Shown here: piece after piece, positions 32,986 through 43,600 of the stretch | Layout of the letters: every line of letters begins with the position of its first letter | How positions within the stretch are numbered: the stretch's first letter is position 1 | Assembly: GCF_002192415.1 (NCBI RefSeq) | Contig: NZ_CP021780.1 | Coordinates: forward strand, 1,798,001-1,862,000 | Direction of reading: 5' to 3' | Source: Paenibacillus donghaensis | GTDB lineage: Bacteria > Bacillota > Bacilli > Paenibacillales > Paenibacillaceae | DNA: 64,000 nt | Made by a program: the position numbers and the translations under genes | Notes under the pieces: model-generated | What the model was told of the DNA's origin: nothing | The model's database searches: none | Seen by the model: only the letters and a program-made list of their open reading frames with translations

Positions 32986-34332
32986 GTGCGAAAGTCTTTG
33001 TACAAAGCGGGCTGTACCTTAGCAGGCATGCTGATGCTGACCATGTCCATTACGGCATGCGGATCAGAGAATTCAACAGAGAACAGCGGGGCGGCCGAAA
33101 CAGCCGGCTCGGGGAATACCGCGCCTGCGGCCAAAGCGCCGGTGAAAATTTCTTATCTTACCTTCCGGGTCGGCACGCACGCGTCAGCCAAGATGGAGGA
33201 AGAACAGATCAAGCAGTTTAATGCCAAGTATGGCGATGAAGTGGAGGTTGTGGTTGAAGAAATTCCAAGTGATGCCGCATATGTTGACAAGATCAAGATT
33301 CTGGCAGCCTCCGGGGATGTTCCGGATGTCGTCATGGGCAAGGACGGAATTAATGACGTTTTGATCAAAGGCAATCTTGCAACCCCTTTCAATGAATATT
33401 TAGACAAGGACCCGGAATGGAAGGCAGCCATCGGAGAAGATGCCCTCGCTTCCAATACACGGGACGGCAAGATCTGGTCGATCAGCGATCAGAAGCAGAA
33501 CATCGGTTACTTTTACAATAAAGAAATGTTCGAGCAGGCAGGGATCAAGCCGGCGGAGACTTGGGATGAATTCATGAGCAGCAATGAGAAGCTGAAGGCC
33601 GCGGGCTTTGTTCCGCTCGCATTGATGACCGGGGAGAATGCCTGGACGAGCAATCTGATTCTTGCTGCCATGATCGGCACTAACGGGGACAACGGCAAAT
33701 CGTTCATGAACACACTGCACCCCACTGATTTCAATACGCCCGAAATGATTCAGGCGCTTAACATGATGAAGGAGCTGCTGGAGAAGTATACGACGAAGGA
33801 TGCGCTTGGAGCGGGATATGCCAATGCAGCGAACGCTTTTAGCCAGGGCAAGGCCGCTATGATTGCCAATGGTCCCTGGATGATTGGAGACTTCAGCGAT
33901 CCGACCAAGAGCAGCGAAGGATTCGATAAAAAAGTTGGGGTTGCCGCGTATCCGAACAACAGCTTGATTTCCACCTATGAGGTTGGCTATATGATCGGCG
34001 CCAAAACGCCGGAAACCCGCGAAGCTGCTGAGACATTCATCCGCTTCAAGACAGGGCTTGAAGGACAGAAGATTGCGCTTGAATACGGCAATGTAATGCC
34101 GGTATCCAATGAAATTCAGCCTTCGGACGCGCTTAAGCAGAAATATCCGATCATTGTTGAATCGATCACGGTAGCGCAAAAGACACAGCTTCATTACCGG
34201 ACCCTTGACTCCATTGTCTATCCGAACGTAACGGATGCCTGGAAGAACCTGTATCCGAAGCTGGTAGCGGGCCGGGCAACGGCAGAAGAGATTGCCAAGG
34301 AGCTGACGGAAATTACGGGCAAAAATAAATAA
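32986..34332 (+). CDS. ABC sugar transporter, substrate-binding lipoprotein
   Basis: 448 residues from GTG 32986, with AAAGGGGG 8 bp upstream. Lipoprotein signal with lipobox region LTMSITACGS (cysteine at about 25). Mature protein is a family 1 extracellular solute-binding protein: SYLTFRVGTHASAKMEEEQI, DVVMGKDGINDVLIKG, FSQGKAAMIANGPWMIGDF. Binds an oligosaccharide for the permease pair that follows. Given the intracellular phosphorylase and phosphoglucomutase downstream, an alpha-linked glucosyl disaccharide is the most likely ligand. Confidence 0.92.
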   Translation: MRKSLYKAGCTLAGMLMLTMSITACGSENSTENSGAAETAGSGNTAPAAKAPVKISYLTFRVGTHASAKMEEEQIKQFNAKYGDEVEVVVEEIPSDAAYVDKIKILAASGDVPDVVMGKDGINDVLIKGNLATPFNEYLDKDPEWKAAIGEDALASNTRDGKIWSISDQKQNIGYFYNKEMFEQAGIKPAETWDEFMSSNEKLKAAGFVPLALMTGENAWTSNLILAAMIGTNGDNGKSFMNTLHPTDFNTPEMIQALNMMKELLEKYTTKDALGAGYANAANAFSQGKAAMIANGPWMIGDFSDPTKSSEGFDKKVGVAAYPNNSLISTYEVGYMIGAKTPETREAAETFIRFKTGLEGQKIALEYGNVMPVSNEIQPSDALKQKYPIIVESITVAQKTQLHYRTLDSIVYPNVTDAWKNLYPKLVAGRATAEEIAKELTEITGKNK

Positions 34333-34366
34333 AGCAGTAAGCTGAGGATTGGGGAGGACCATATGG

Positions 34367-35242
34367 ATGGTTAGGAAAAATAGAGGGTATATCACGCTTT
34401 TTCTGTTGCCGACTGTAGCATTGTTTATTCTTGTCTATGCCGTCTCACTTGTCATTCTGTTCGGCACATCCTTTACGGAATGGTCTGCCGGACGTAGCCC
34501 GAAGTTTATCGGTCTCACTAACTATATTCAACTATTCACTGACGATGCCGACTTTCGCCAAAGCGCACTGAATACGGGCATCTGGGTTGTGCTTCAGTCT
34601 ACGATCCACGTTGCCATTGGCACCATATTCGCGATTATTCTCAGTATGAAGGAATTCTACTGGAAGTTTGCACGGACGGTCTACATGTTTCCCAACATTA
34701 TCTCGGGTGCAGCTGTGGGTATGCTGTTCCTATGCATGCTCAATCCTGATTTCGGTGCGGTGAACAGTATTGCCCGCTTATTCGGGAATGCGGATTTCTC
34801 CCAGAACTGGTTCATGGATTATGCCACGGCCTTCTTCTCAGTCACGATGACCTGGCTGCCCTATGCGGCGGTTGTCACCATCCTGATTCTGGCCGAGATC
34901 GCAGCCATTCCGGAAAGTCTGTATGAATCGGCGCGGATCGACGGGGCCAGCACCTTGAAGATCAATTTGTACATCGTTATTCCCATGCTGCGCAACATTA
35001 TCGGCACCTGCGTGATTCTGTCCGGAACAAGCATGCTGCAGAAGATGGATATTATTTTGATGACGACAGGCGGCGGACCCGGCAATGAAACCATGAACCT
35101 GCCTATTTATATTTACAAGACCGCACTCATGGACAACAACTTCGGTTATTCCAATTCAGTGGGCGTCTTCCTAATCGGCTTTGGCTTGATCTTTGTCCTG
35201 CTGTGCCGAAATCTGTTCAGAATAGGCAGCTCCCAACACTGA
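34367..35242 (+). CDS. ABC sugar permease, MalF-type
   Basis: 291 residues from ATG 34367 (GGGGAGG 9 bp upstream). Six membrane segments; EAA loop ESLYESARIDGASTLKINLYIVIPML with the conserved E-x-A-x-IDGA motif that contacts the ATPase. N-terminus YITLFLLPTVALFILVYAV is typical of MalF/UgpA-like permeases. No ATPase is encoded in the operon, so it must use a shared MsmX-type ATPase. Confidence 0.93.
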   Translation: MVRKNRGYITLFLLPTVALFILVYAVSLVILFGTSFTEWSAGRSPKFIGLTNYIQLFTDDADFRQSALNTGIWVVLQSTIHVAIGTIFAIILSMKEFYWKFARTVYMFPNIISGAAVGMLFLCMLNPDFGAVNSIARLFGNADFSQNWFMDYATAFFSVTMTWLPYAAVVTILILAEIAAIPESLYESARIDGASTLKINLYIVIPMLRNIIGTCVILSGTSMLQKMDIILMTTGGGPGNETMNLPIYIYKTALMDNNFGYSNSVGVFLIGFGLIFVLLCRNLFRIGSSQH

Positions 35243-35262
35243 ATGGAGCGGATGGGGTGAGA

Positions 35263-36087
35263 ATGTTGAAAAAAGGTTTGGGTGTACTCAAGTATGGATT
35301 TGTAATCCTGATTGTTCTGTTATCGCTGGGTCCGTTCCTGTGGGTGCTGCTGGCTTCGTTTAAGACGAATGCCGAGATTCTGAGCAATTCGCTTGGCTGG
35401 CCAAGCAGCTTCCGTTTCTCCAATTACGCGATGGCCTTCAAAATAGCGCCGATTTCCCGGTTCTACATCAACAGTGTAATTGTGGGGATCTTTGGGACCG
35501 TATTGAATCTGCTTCTGCTCGGAATGGCTGGCTATGTTCTGGCGCGCTTTCAATTCCGCGGCAAGAAGCTGCTGATGGGAGCGTTCTCCCTTTCGCTGCT
35601 GATTCCCGGCGCTGCGATGCTGCAGCCGTTATATTTGACAGTGAACGCGCTCGGGCTGTATGACAAGCTGATTGGACTTATTATCGTGTATACCGGCTTT
35701 GGCTTGCCGGTCTCGCTCTATATTCTATCCAGCTATTTCCTGACGATTCCCAAGGAAATGGAGGAATCGGCTTACCTGGATGGTGCGAGCTTCATCCAGA
35801 CCTTCTTCCGGATTATTCTGCCCATCTCGAAGCCGGGCTTCGGCACGGCGGGGGTGATGCAGTTTCTGCTCTGCTGGAATGAATTTCAATTCGCTATAAT
35901 TCTGACGACGGGCAATCAGAGCCGCACACTGCCGCTTGCGCTTTATTATTTTAAAAGCCAGTTTGCCAGTGATTATGGCGTCATGTTCGCGGCCACGATG
36001 GTTGTTATCATCCCGAGTATTCTGGTCTATATTCTGCTGCAGGAGCAGGTTGTATCCGGACTTGCTGCGGGAGCGGTCAAGGGATGA
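35263..36087 (+). CDS. ABC sugar permease, MalG-type
   Basis: 274 residues from ATG 35263. Six membrane segments; EAA loop KEMEESAYLDGASFIQTFFRIILPI. Starts LGPFLWVLLASFKTNAEI, the usual MalG N-terminal pattern. Forms the heterodimeric channel with the preceding permease. 20 bp after the MalF-type gene and 52 bp before the GH65 gene, same operon. Confidence 0.93.
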   Translation: MLKKGLGVLKYGFVILIVLLSLGPFLWVLLASFKTNAEILSNSLGWPSSFRFSNYAMAFKIAPISRFYINSVIVGIFGTVLNLLLLGMAGYVLARFQFRGKKLLMGAFSLSLLIPGAAMLQPLYLTVNALGLYDKLIGLIIVYTGFGLPVSLYILSSYFLTIPKEMEESAYLDGASFIQTFFRIILPISKPGFGTAGVMQFLLCWNEFQFAIILTTGNQSRTLPLALYYFKSQFASDYGVMFAATMVVIIPSILVYILLQEQVVSGLAAGAVKG

Positions 36088-36139
36088 TGAACCGGATGAT
36101 AACCAAAGGAAAGATACCGGAGAAATTGAGGGGTTGCAG

Positions 36140-38398
36140 ATGAATGACGAAAACCTGTGGTGCCTGAAAGAAAACGGGTATCAGGCTGGACTGCATAAGC
36201 ATTATGAGGGGCTGTTTACCCAGGGAAACGGCTACATGCATGTCCGTGGAAGCTTTGAGGAGGGGTGCAGCGATGCGCCCCAGGATGAGGAATATCTGCG
36301 CTTTCCCGATAACGTCACGCTGGAGAAGCCGCGGCACCCCAAGTCCAAGCAGGGAACCTTCATCCCGGGCATTGTCGGGCAGCATCCATTGCTGAAGGAA
36401 GAGATTATCAATCTTCCTTATGTGCTGGGACTTGAATTCCGGTTGGCGGGCGAGACTCTGGATATGGACCGCTGCCGGATCAGCGGCTACAGACGCTGGC
36501 TGGATCTGCGGGATGGCAGCCTCCAGCGTTCATTCATCTGGGAGACGGCAGAGGGCATGCAGCTTCAATGTACCTATAGCCGCTATATCAGTATGGCGGA
36601 TACCCATCTGTGCATCCAGCGGGTACAGGTGGCGGTGCTGGCAGGCGAAGGCAGGCTGGAGGTGAAGACCACCCTCCGGGCTGATGTGCGCACCAATGGA
36701 ATGAATCATTTTGCCCGGATAGTTCCCTCGGCAGAAACAGTAGGAAGCCTGTCCCTCGAGACCCTGACAGAGGAGGGGAATCAAATCTTCATGCTGTCTG
36801 CGCTGGAAGTCTCTGAAGTGATGAACTGGCAGGCAGATAATACCCGGACGACGGCTGCGCTTCGCGGGGAATGCAGCTTACAGACCGGGGACCGGTTAAC
36901 TGTCAGCAAGCTGACTGCGGTGACAACGGACCGTGACATGGAGGAAGGAACGGTGCGCAGCAGGGCGTGTACGCAGCTCAGCCGCGCACGCGATTTAGGC
37001 TGGGAGCAGCTGTATAACCGGCATGCTGACAGCTGGAAAAGCAAGTGGCAGGAGGCCGATATCCGTATCAAAGGAGACGATATGGCGCAATTAAGCGTCC
37101 GTGCTTCGCTCTACCATCTGATCCGCTCCAATAGGGAGCAGGATGCACGGGTGGCAATCTGTGCCAAGGGTTATGCCGGCGAAGCCTATTTCGGCAGGTA
37201 TTTCTGGGATACGGAGATTAACCTGCTGCCCTTCTTCCTGCATACCAACCCGCAGGCCGCCCGCAATCTGCTTCTGTTCCGCTATAATACGCTAGATGGA
37301 GCCAGACGCAACGCGCGGAATTATGGATACCGGGGAGCACGGTATGCCTGGGAGTCCTCGTTAAGCGGGGAAGAGCAATGTGCCAACTGGCAGTATGCTG
37401 ATCACGAAATTCATATAACAGCGGATATAGTGTATGCGCTATGCCACTATGTGAGAGCTACAGGAGATAATGAATTTCTGGAGCGCTACGGTATTGATAT
37501 TCTGGTGGAGACGGCCCGTTATTGGTGTGACCGGGTGGATTGGAACCGGGAGGGAGTGGGAGAGCTGCTCGGCGTAATGGGACCGGACGAATATTTGCCC
37601 TTTACCCGTAACAATGCCTTCACCAACCGCATGGTCAAATTCAGTCTGGAGCAGACCGTTGCTTGTATGGACAACCTGGAAGGCGGTAATCCGGACGGCT
37701 ATGCGGCTGCGGCAGAGCGGCTGGATATTCGTCCCGGTGAACGGGAGCTCTTCCGGCACACGGCGGAGAAGCTGAGGCTGCCTTACGACAGCCAGACCGA
37801 AATTGTTCCGCAATCCGACGATTTCGCTTCCTATGCAGATGTGGATTTTGCCAGTCTCTGGACCGACAGGTCCCGGCCGTTCGGCCATTTCATTTCCCAG
37901 GAGCGCAATTATCGCTCCAAGGCATTAAAGCAGGCGGATGTGCTGGAATTAATGCTGCTGTTCCCGCAGGAATTCACCCGGGAGCAGCTGAAGGCGGCCT
38001 ATGCCTATTATGAGCCGATTACGACCCATGATTCTTCTTTGTCGGCGGCGGTTCACGGCATTGTGGCCTCCTGGCTGAATCAGAAGGAGGCTGCGGCAGA
38101 TTTCCTGCAGCGGGTGATGGCTATCGATCTCTCCTTGGAGAAAAAGGGTGCCGCTGAGGGGATTCACATCGCCAATTGTGGCGGCCTCTGGCAGCTGATT
38201 GTATACGGGTTTGCCGGTTTGACGAGTGCGATGTGGAGCGAGACCCTTCAGCTGCAGCCCCGTCTGCCTGAGGGCTGGGAGGAGCTGAGTTTCCGGATTG
38301 CCTGGCGGGGGGAGCGCTACCGGATAACCGTTAATCCGGGAGCTTATGAAGTACACAAGCTGAAGGGAGGGAACGCTATTGCAGGCACAGCCATTTGA
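36140..38398 (+). CDS. Glycoside hydrolase family 65 disaccharide phosphorylase
   Basis: 752 residues from ATG 36140. Inverting phosphorylase that splits an alpha-glucoside with phosphate, giving beta-glucose 1-phosphate. GH65 layout: N-terminal beta-sandwich (about 1-270), linker, (alpha/alpha)6 barrel with RYFWDTEINLLPFF, YAWESSLSGEE, general acid in GVMGPDEYLPFTRNNAFTN (E about 483), and phosphate-site region GIHIANCGGLWQLIVYGFAG; C-terminal beta-domain at the end. Family substrates include maltose, trehalose, kojibiose, nigerose and glucosyl-rhamnose; substrate not set here. The pairing with pgmB supports phosphorolysis over hydrolysis. Overlaps pgmB by 20 bp. Confidence 0.93.
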   Translation: MNDENLWCLKENGYQAGLHKHYEGLFTQGNGYMHVRGSFEEGCSDAPQDEEYLRFPDNVTLEKPRHPKSKQGTFIPGIVGQHPLLKEEIINLPYVLGLEFRLAGETLDMDRCRISGYRRWLDLRDGSLQRSFIWETAEGMQLQCTYSRYISMADTHLCIQRVQVAVLAGEGRLEVKTTLRADVRTNGMNHFARIVPSAETVGSLSLETLTEEGNQIFMLSALEVSEVMNWQADNTRTTAALRGECSLQTGDRLTVSKLTAVTTDRDMEEGTVRSRACTQLSRARDLGWEQLYNRHADSWKSKWQEADIRIKGDDMAQLSVRASLYHLIRSNREQDARVAICAKGYAGEAYFGRYFWDTEINLLPFFLHTNPQAARNLLLFRYNTLDGARRNARNYGYRGARYAWESSLSGEEQCANWQYADHEIHITADIVYALCHYVRATGDNEFLERYGIDILVETARYWCDRVDWNREGVGELLGVMGPDEYLPFTRNNAFTNRMVKFSLEQTVACMDNLEGGNPDGYAAAAERLDIRPGERELFRHTAEKLRLPYDSQTEIVPQSDDFASYADVDFASLWTDRSRPFGHFISQERNYRSKALKQADVLELMLLFPQEFTREQLKAAYAYYEPITTHDSSLSAAVHGIVASWLNQKEAAADFLQRVMAIDLSLEKKGAAEGIHIANCGGLWQLIVYGFAGLTSAMWSETLQLQPRLPEGWEELSFRIAWRGERYRITVNPGAYEVHKLKGGNAIAGTAI

Positions 38399-39086
38399 GG
38401 CAGCCATCTTTGATTTGGACGGCGTCATTGTCGATACGGCAAAATTTCACTATAAAGCCTGGAAGCGTCTTGCCGGTGAGCTGGGATTCGCTTTCAGCGA
38501 AAGAGAGAATGAGCAGCTGAAGGGTGTCAGCCGCATGGAGTCGCTTGATCTTCTGCTTCAGGCCGGCGGGATCACGGAGGTAACGCCGGAGCGGAGGGAG
38601 GCGCTGACTTCCCGGAAAAATGAGTGGTACAAGGAGTATCTTGCAACCCTTACGCCCGCTGATGTATTGCCCGGTGTAACCAACTTTCTTGAACTATTGC
38701 GTTCATGCGGAATCCAAACAGCGATTGCCTCGGCCAGCAAGAACGCTCCTCTGATTCTGGAGAAAGTGAACATCAGGCCGCTGTTTGACGTCGTGGTGGA
38801 TGGGAACAGCATTGTCAAGGCAAAGCCGGACCCGGAGGTGTTCCTGCAAGCAGCCAGGCTGCTGGGTGTGGCCCCGGCCGCATGCTTTGTCTTTGAAGAT
38901 GCGGCCGCCGGTGTAGAAGGGGCGATCACGGCGGGCATGCGCGTTGTCGGCATCGGAGACAGGGGGCTGCTTGCCTGTGCTCATCTTACCATCACCAGCT
39001 TTGAACAGCTTGAGCCTGTGTTTCTGCTGGGCCATATCGGCGTAACCGGTCACACCGGATGGGGAGGCCGCCCGGATGAACAATGA
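38379..39086 (+). CDS. pgmB: Beta-phosphoglucomutase
   Basis: 235 residues, TTG start at 38379 with AGGGAGGG upstream. Converts beta-glucose 1-phosphate from the GH65 enzyme to glucose 6-phosphate. HAD motifs: AIFDLDGVIVDTAKFHYKAW (nucleophile and general acid aspartates), KGVSRMESL cap loop, TAIASASKNA, and KAKPDPEVF ... FVFEDAAAGVEGA. These sequence details (AASKNA, GVSR) are diagnostic for beta-PGM. Overlaps the next gene by 11 bp. The C-terminal about 20 residues (GVTGHTGWGGRPDEQ) extend beyond the usual end. Confidence 0.95.
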   Translation: MQAQPFEAAIFDLDGVIVDTAKFHYKAWKRLAGELGFAFSERENEQLKGVSRMESLDLLLQAGGITEVTPERREALTSRKNEWYKEYLATLTPADVLPGVTNFLELLRSCGIQTAIASASKNAPLILEKVNIRPLFDVVVDGNSIVKAKPDPEVFLQAARLLGVAPAACFVFEDAAAGVEGAITAGMRVVGIGDRGLLACAHLTITSFEQLEPVFLLGHIGVTGHTGWGGRPDEQ

Positions 39087-40200
39087 GCGGATAACCGAAT
39101 TGACGCTGGCGCAGCTGCAGCCGGGCATTCCGCAGGTGCTGCCGGGAGGCGGTTCGGTCACCCTGAAGCTTGTTACAGACCGCTTCGGCTTGCAAATGCA
39201 CCTGTTGACCATATCCAATGGCAGACTTGTCTTTACCGTGATTCTGGAGCGGGGGATGGACATTGGAGAAATCAGGCTGGATTCTGAGAAGATCAGCTGG
39301 GAGCGTGATGAGCGGTATCTGCTGCATCCGGATCATGTAAATCTGTCGGATAACGAGCATTCAGGCTGGGATTCAGGCTTCTATGCAGCTGTGGCTGCCA
39401 TAGGGCCTGAAATTTTCGGCACCCCGGATGAGGCAAGAACCGTCCACGGGACAGGGTCCTATTCCCCGGCGCTGCCGGAATCGGTACGGCTAATTTGGGA
39501 TGAGCGGCAGATCTGCCTGGAGGGCAACGTTCCCGTGAGAGGGTATGGAACATTGCCTGTGTATGATAAAACAATCCGGATAGTAACAAATTACGGGGCA
39601 ACTGTGCTGTTCCGGGAGGATACGGTGCGGAATTTAACACATACCGCCCAACCGGTTGATGACGGATACCATATCCAGCTGGCGGGGGATTTTATGTCGG
39701 GCGGAGGGAGTTATGTCCTGCCGGTCTCTCCCGGGAAAATGCTGCTCCGCGATTCTGCCCCGCCGGAGGAAGACCCGTTAGCGGTCTACGATTCCGGTAC
39801 CCGGCTGGACCCGATCCGCTGTTATCAATACGTTCCTGAGCCAGTGGAGGGGCTTACTGGTCTGCCGCAGGTCCGCGACTATTGTGCTGCCGCAGGCGGG
39901 GGCCGGGAGTTGACGGCCGAGATGCTGGTGAACGCAGGACAAGATGCCGCGGCCTATGTGATTCGTTCCCTGCAATGCTATCCCCGTTCTCTGGTAGCCA
40001 AACGGGCGACCAGGGACTGTATGTATGCTCTGGAGCCTTGTAAAACCAGACCCAATTCCATGATGCAAAAAATGATAGATGGTGAAGTGGTCTATGTCGG
40101 GCCCCGTGGCCAGTGCAGCGGCTGGATCATCCTGGGGGCGACACGTGATCCGCAGGAAATTACAACCCTGACGCACTTGATCCGAAGTGCAGTAAAGTGA
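39076..40200 (+). CDS. DUF4432 family protein (aldose 1-epimerase-like fold)
   Basis: 374 residues. Starts MNNERITELTLAQLQPGIPQ and contains ERGMDIGEIRLDSEKISWER, typical of DUF4432, a galactose-mutarotase-like beta-sandwich. Likely catalyses sugar mutarotation or isomerisation for the same pathway as the phosphorylase, for example for the non-glucose product; inference. Last gene of the operon, followed by hairpin 40245-40285. Confidence 0.85.
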   Translation: MNNERITELTLAQLQPGIPQVLPGGGSVTLKLVTDRFGLQMHLLTISNGRLVFTVILERGMDIGEIRLDSEKISWERDERYLLHPDHVNLSDNEHSGWDSGFYAAVAAIGPEIFGTPDEARTVHGTGSYSPALPESVRLIWDERQICLEGNVPVRGYGTLPVYDKTIRIVTNYGATVLFREDTVRNLTHTAQPVDDGYHIQLAGDFMSGGGSYVLPVSPGKMLLRDSAPPEEDPLAVYDSGTRLDPIRCYQYVPEPVEGLTGLPQVRDYCAAAGGGRELTAEMLVNAGQDAAAYVIRSLQCYPRSLVAKRATRDCMYALEPCKTRPNSMMQKMIDGEVVYVGPRGQCSGWIILGATRDPQEITTLTHLIRSAVK

Positions 40201-40244
40201 CTTATGCCAGAAACAGAGGCTCCATCCAGGTTTAAGTGAAAATT

Positions 40245-40285
40245 AAATAACCAGTTGCCGGCAGATTTCCGGCGACTGGTTATTT
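40245..40285 (+). terminator. Terminator-like hairpin of sugar operon
   Basis: 17-bp arms (40245-40261 with 40269-40285), loop 7; downstream AATTTTG is only moderately T-rich. Confidence 0.75.
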
Positions 40286-40320
40286 GAATTTTGCCGGGTT
40301 TTTCACAAAGGAGAATATAA

Positions 40321-40542
40321 ATTCCACACAAAGCTTCGTATTTTCCACTTCTCGATCAGTTCATCCGTGCCAGAGAGCGTCTGCGCAATCGGAAGGCCCG
40401 TTGGAGCGGTTGGCTTCACGGCAGAATTATGACAGGACAAACCGAATACGTGGATACAGGAACCAAAGTGACGGTCGGTTTGCTATTGAATTACTTTGTT
40501 CAAGCCTGCTACCAGGGATGGAGCAGCTTCCTTACCGGGTGA
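40321..40542 (+). CDS. Possible small ORF with ATT start, or relic
   Basis: 73 codons from ATT at 40321, which has AAAGGAG exactly 7 bp upstream and a stop codon directly before it. Product starts IPHKASYFPLLDQFIRARER, with later WSGWLHGRIM and VTVGLLLNYFVQACYQGW. No ATG, GTG or TTG gives the same frame with a ribosome binding site. May be an ATT-initiated gene or a decayed one. Not recognised. The rest of 40543-40664 holds only the terminator of the next gene. Confidence 0.3.
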   Translation: MPHKASYFPLLDQFIRARERLRNRKARWSGWLHGRIMTGQTEYVDTGTKVTVGLLLNYFVQACYQGWSSFLTG

Positions 40543-40583
40543 TCTTAAGCCATTGTTCGGTTGCTGGTTTGGCTATACAAGAA

Positions 40584-40617
40584 GCGCTCCCCCCGGACAC
40601 TGTTCCAGGGGGAGCGC
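40584..40617 (-). terminator. Terminator of the SLH/GH43 gene
   Basis: GCGCTCCCCC (40584-40593) with GGGGGAGCGC (40608-40617). Confidence 0.75.
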
Positions 40618-40664
40618 CTTATTTATGCCTTGCAGAACCAGTAATAAGCGTTTCTGCGTTAGGC

Positions 40665-43600
40665 TTATCTCAAATAATTCAGCAGGATCTGCGCAGCTTC
40701 TGCACGGGTGGCGGGAGCTTTGGGAGCGAAGGTTCCGTCGGCCCGCCCTTTCACGAGGCCAAGCGAAGCTGCCGCAGCCACTTGTTCCGCTGCCCAGCCG
40801 GAGATGCTGTCAGCATCCTTGAGGGAAGGGCTGGCCGGAGCGGCCGGAATGGCATCATGCTGGAGTCGGTACGCCCGCATCAGAATGACAGTCATCTCTT
40901 CACGGCTGATCTCTGCATTCGGCTGGAAGGACTCCGGAGTCCTTCCGGTAATCAGACCAGCCTGGACCATGCCGGAGAGAGCGTTCTGATACCAGGCGCC
41001 TTCCGGGACATCGGCGAAGGAAGTGGTGCCGCTGCCGCTTAGCTGCAGCGTGTTCGCCATCAGCTGCACGAATTCAGCTCTGGTAATATTCCGGCCGGGC
41101 TGATAAGCCTGCTCCGATATTCCCTTGATCAGATGCTTCGCAGACAGCTCACGCAAGGCTTCAAATGCCCAGTGAGTGACAGGAACATCACTGAATTGCT
41201 TCGAATACTCCAGCAGCGCGTACATGCCGCTGCCGTCAAGTAGCGCCTTCAACCTGCCGTCTTCAGCTGCACCGCCAAGATAGGTGAGTGTGCCGTCACT
41301 CCCCACACGGTACAGGCCAAGCAGCCTCGGATCAAGTCCATCGGCCGGCCAGCTGAAGCCTACCGGAACCGGATAATCCGTAAGACGGTGAACCGTTCCA
41401 TCCGCGCCGGACAGACTCAGATCATAATCAATCAGCTTGCCTTTCAGCGCTACACCGGCTTCCGTCTTCAGCTTCACTTCTTCCAGCGCCTTCAATTCTG
41501 CCTTCAGCCGGATCTTTGCGCCGCTGCTCTCGGCAGCAGGCATGGTTTCGGCCAGCAGCTTCAGCAATTCCGGCGCCAGCACCAGCTCTATTCCGTCTCC
41601 CTGCACACGCAGTGAATGGGTTCCCAGCAGCTCCCAGGCATTCGCCGGAAGCTCAACCGCAGCCGCTTGCCCCACCTGCACAGTAACCACCCCGTTCGCC
41701 GCCGGACCGCTCAGCTGGGCGGCTGTAATGACGGCAGCCGAAGGCCGTGGCGTTGCGGTTGGCAGCGGCGTTGCCGTTGGATTCACCGTTGTTGACGGCG
41801 GACCCGCCGGGGTCACCGGAGGATCCGTTGGCGTTACCGGCGGAACTGTTGGTGTTACCTGCTGATGGTTGACGGTCAGCTCAATCGTCTCTGTATGGAC
41901 CGCATCCACATAAGTATGCTCCCCGATGATACGGGTATTCATGACCTCCACCTTGTATGCTCCTGCATCCGAAGCCCCAGCTTTCCCGACAGTCATACTG
42001 CTGCCAGTGGCGCCGTCCAGTACAAGATCATTCTTCAGCCAGCGGTAGCTCAACTCTCCGTATACCGAGTTGGCTACAACGGTAAAGGTAACTGAATCGC
42101 CTTCCACTACCGGATTTGCGGTTGCCGTGAACGATTGAACCGAAGGGATTTCATGCGCCGAATATACCTTGAGCACCAGTTCTGTTCCGGTGATACGTTC
42201 CGAATTCACCTCCGCTTTGCCGGTCATCACCACACGGTACTGCGTTCCGTCATCTTCCACTCCCGGGGTGAAGCGGTATACCGCACCGGTAACACTCGCG
42301 ATCGGCAGCCAATCACCGCCGGCGGTTCGCTTCACTTCCCACCCGATAGACTCAACGTCTCCCGTCGGCTCAACCAGCAGCGTTAGCGGCTCACCTGCCA
42401 CTGTCTCAAGCTGTGACGGCAGATCGGTCCCGAATGCCGGAGGGGTCCATTCCGCATCTGCCGGAAGCACCTGCAGGATATATTCCTGCTCTCCGGTTAA
42501 GCCGCCTTCGCCCGTCACGACGGCCTTGTACCGGTAGCCGCTCATCGCTTCCGACAACTCCGGAAGCGTCAGCATATCGCCTGAACCGACCGGCTCGCCG
42601 TAGCCTTCTCCCTGGTCCACGTACCAGGTGTAGGCCAGCGTTCCTGTCCCTTTACCAGCAGCGCGGAGCACTCCGACTGATCCCGCCCGCAGCGAGCCTT
42701 CACTGACAATCTGCACCGCAGGTGCCTGAAGAGTCCATTTCGCAGTCAGCTTCAATGCACCAGGCACCGTTTGGGCGGCAAAATCCCATTTCGCAGCATC
42801 GTTGTACCAGCCCTCCAGCTCATAGCCTTCCTTCGTTACAGCCGGAGCAGTCAACGGTTCGCCGTACACAGCCTGAACAACCGTCTGCGCCGGACTTCCG
42901 CCACTCGCGTCAAACGTTATATCATAGCGCCCCCCCAGCTCGGTCAATGCGCTGATTTCACTATTGCTGAGGTTGCGAATTTCAATTTTCATACGCTGAT
43001 TATCTTTCGCCTGGTCATCAGCTAATCTCACTGCAGCGCCATCACTCTTAGATGCTCCTTCTACAGTGATTACTTTATTGTTGCTTTTGTTAATTATTTT
43101 ATAGTAGTCACCGTCTTTTTCCAGTTTCCACTGCTGAGTATCGGGTATGGACCCGGAAGCTTTTGTATTCTGACAGAGCTGCTGTATGGCTGAACCGGGA
43201 AGAATGTCGATTACAAGACCGCTTTGAACCGACTGAATTTGGTAGTATCCTGTACCGAGATCCAAGAATCTCCACAGCTGATTATTTCCGTCGCCGTTGG
43301 CCCATTGGTTAATTACCGCTAGCGGATTACTTGAAACTTTGTCCACATCCAGTGCTTTTCCGCTGTGCTTTGGCTGGATTTTAACCATCTTTTCGGGAAT
43401 GATTTTCTTGGCAATTGAACTCATAAATCCGCCGCTGGTCTTATCAATCGTGAGACTGTCGATATTGAATCTTCCGGTATCGCCTTGTTCACGGATGAAT
43501 TCAATTACATTTTTTCCGGCGTTCAAGTTTACTGACTCCGTACTGCTGGTCCACATATCCCAATTCGCTGTCGGAGGCAGGGATACTTGCTTTATTCTCT

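Noticed and set aside
40284..41042. 252-codon ORF on the plus strand
   Set aside because: More than half lies antisense to the SLH domains of the 40665-46079 gene; composition is arginine/serine-rich shadow-like.
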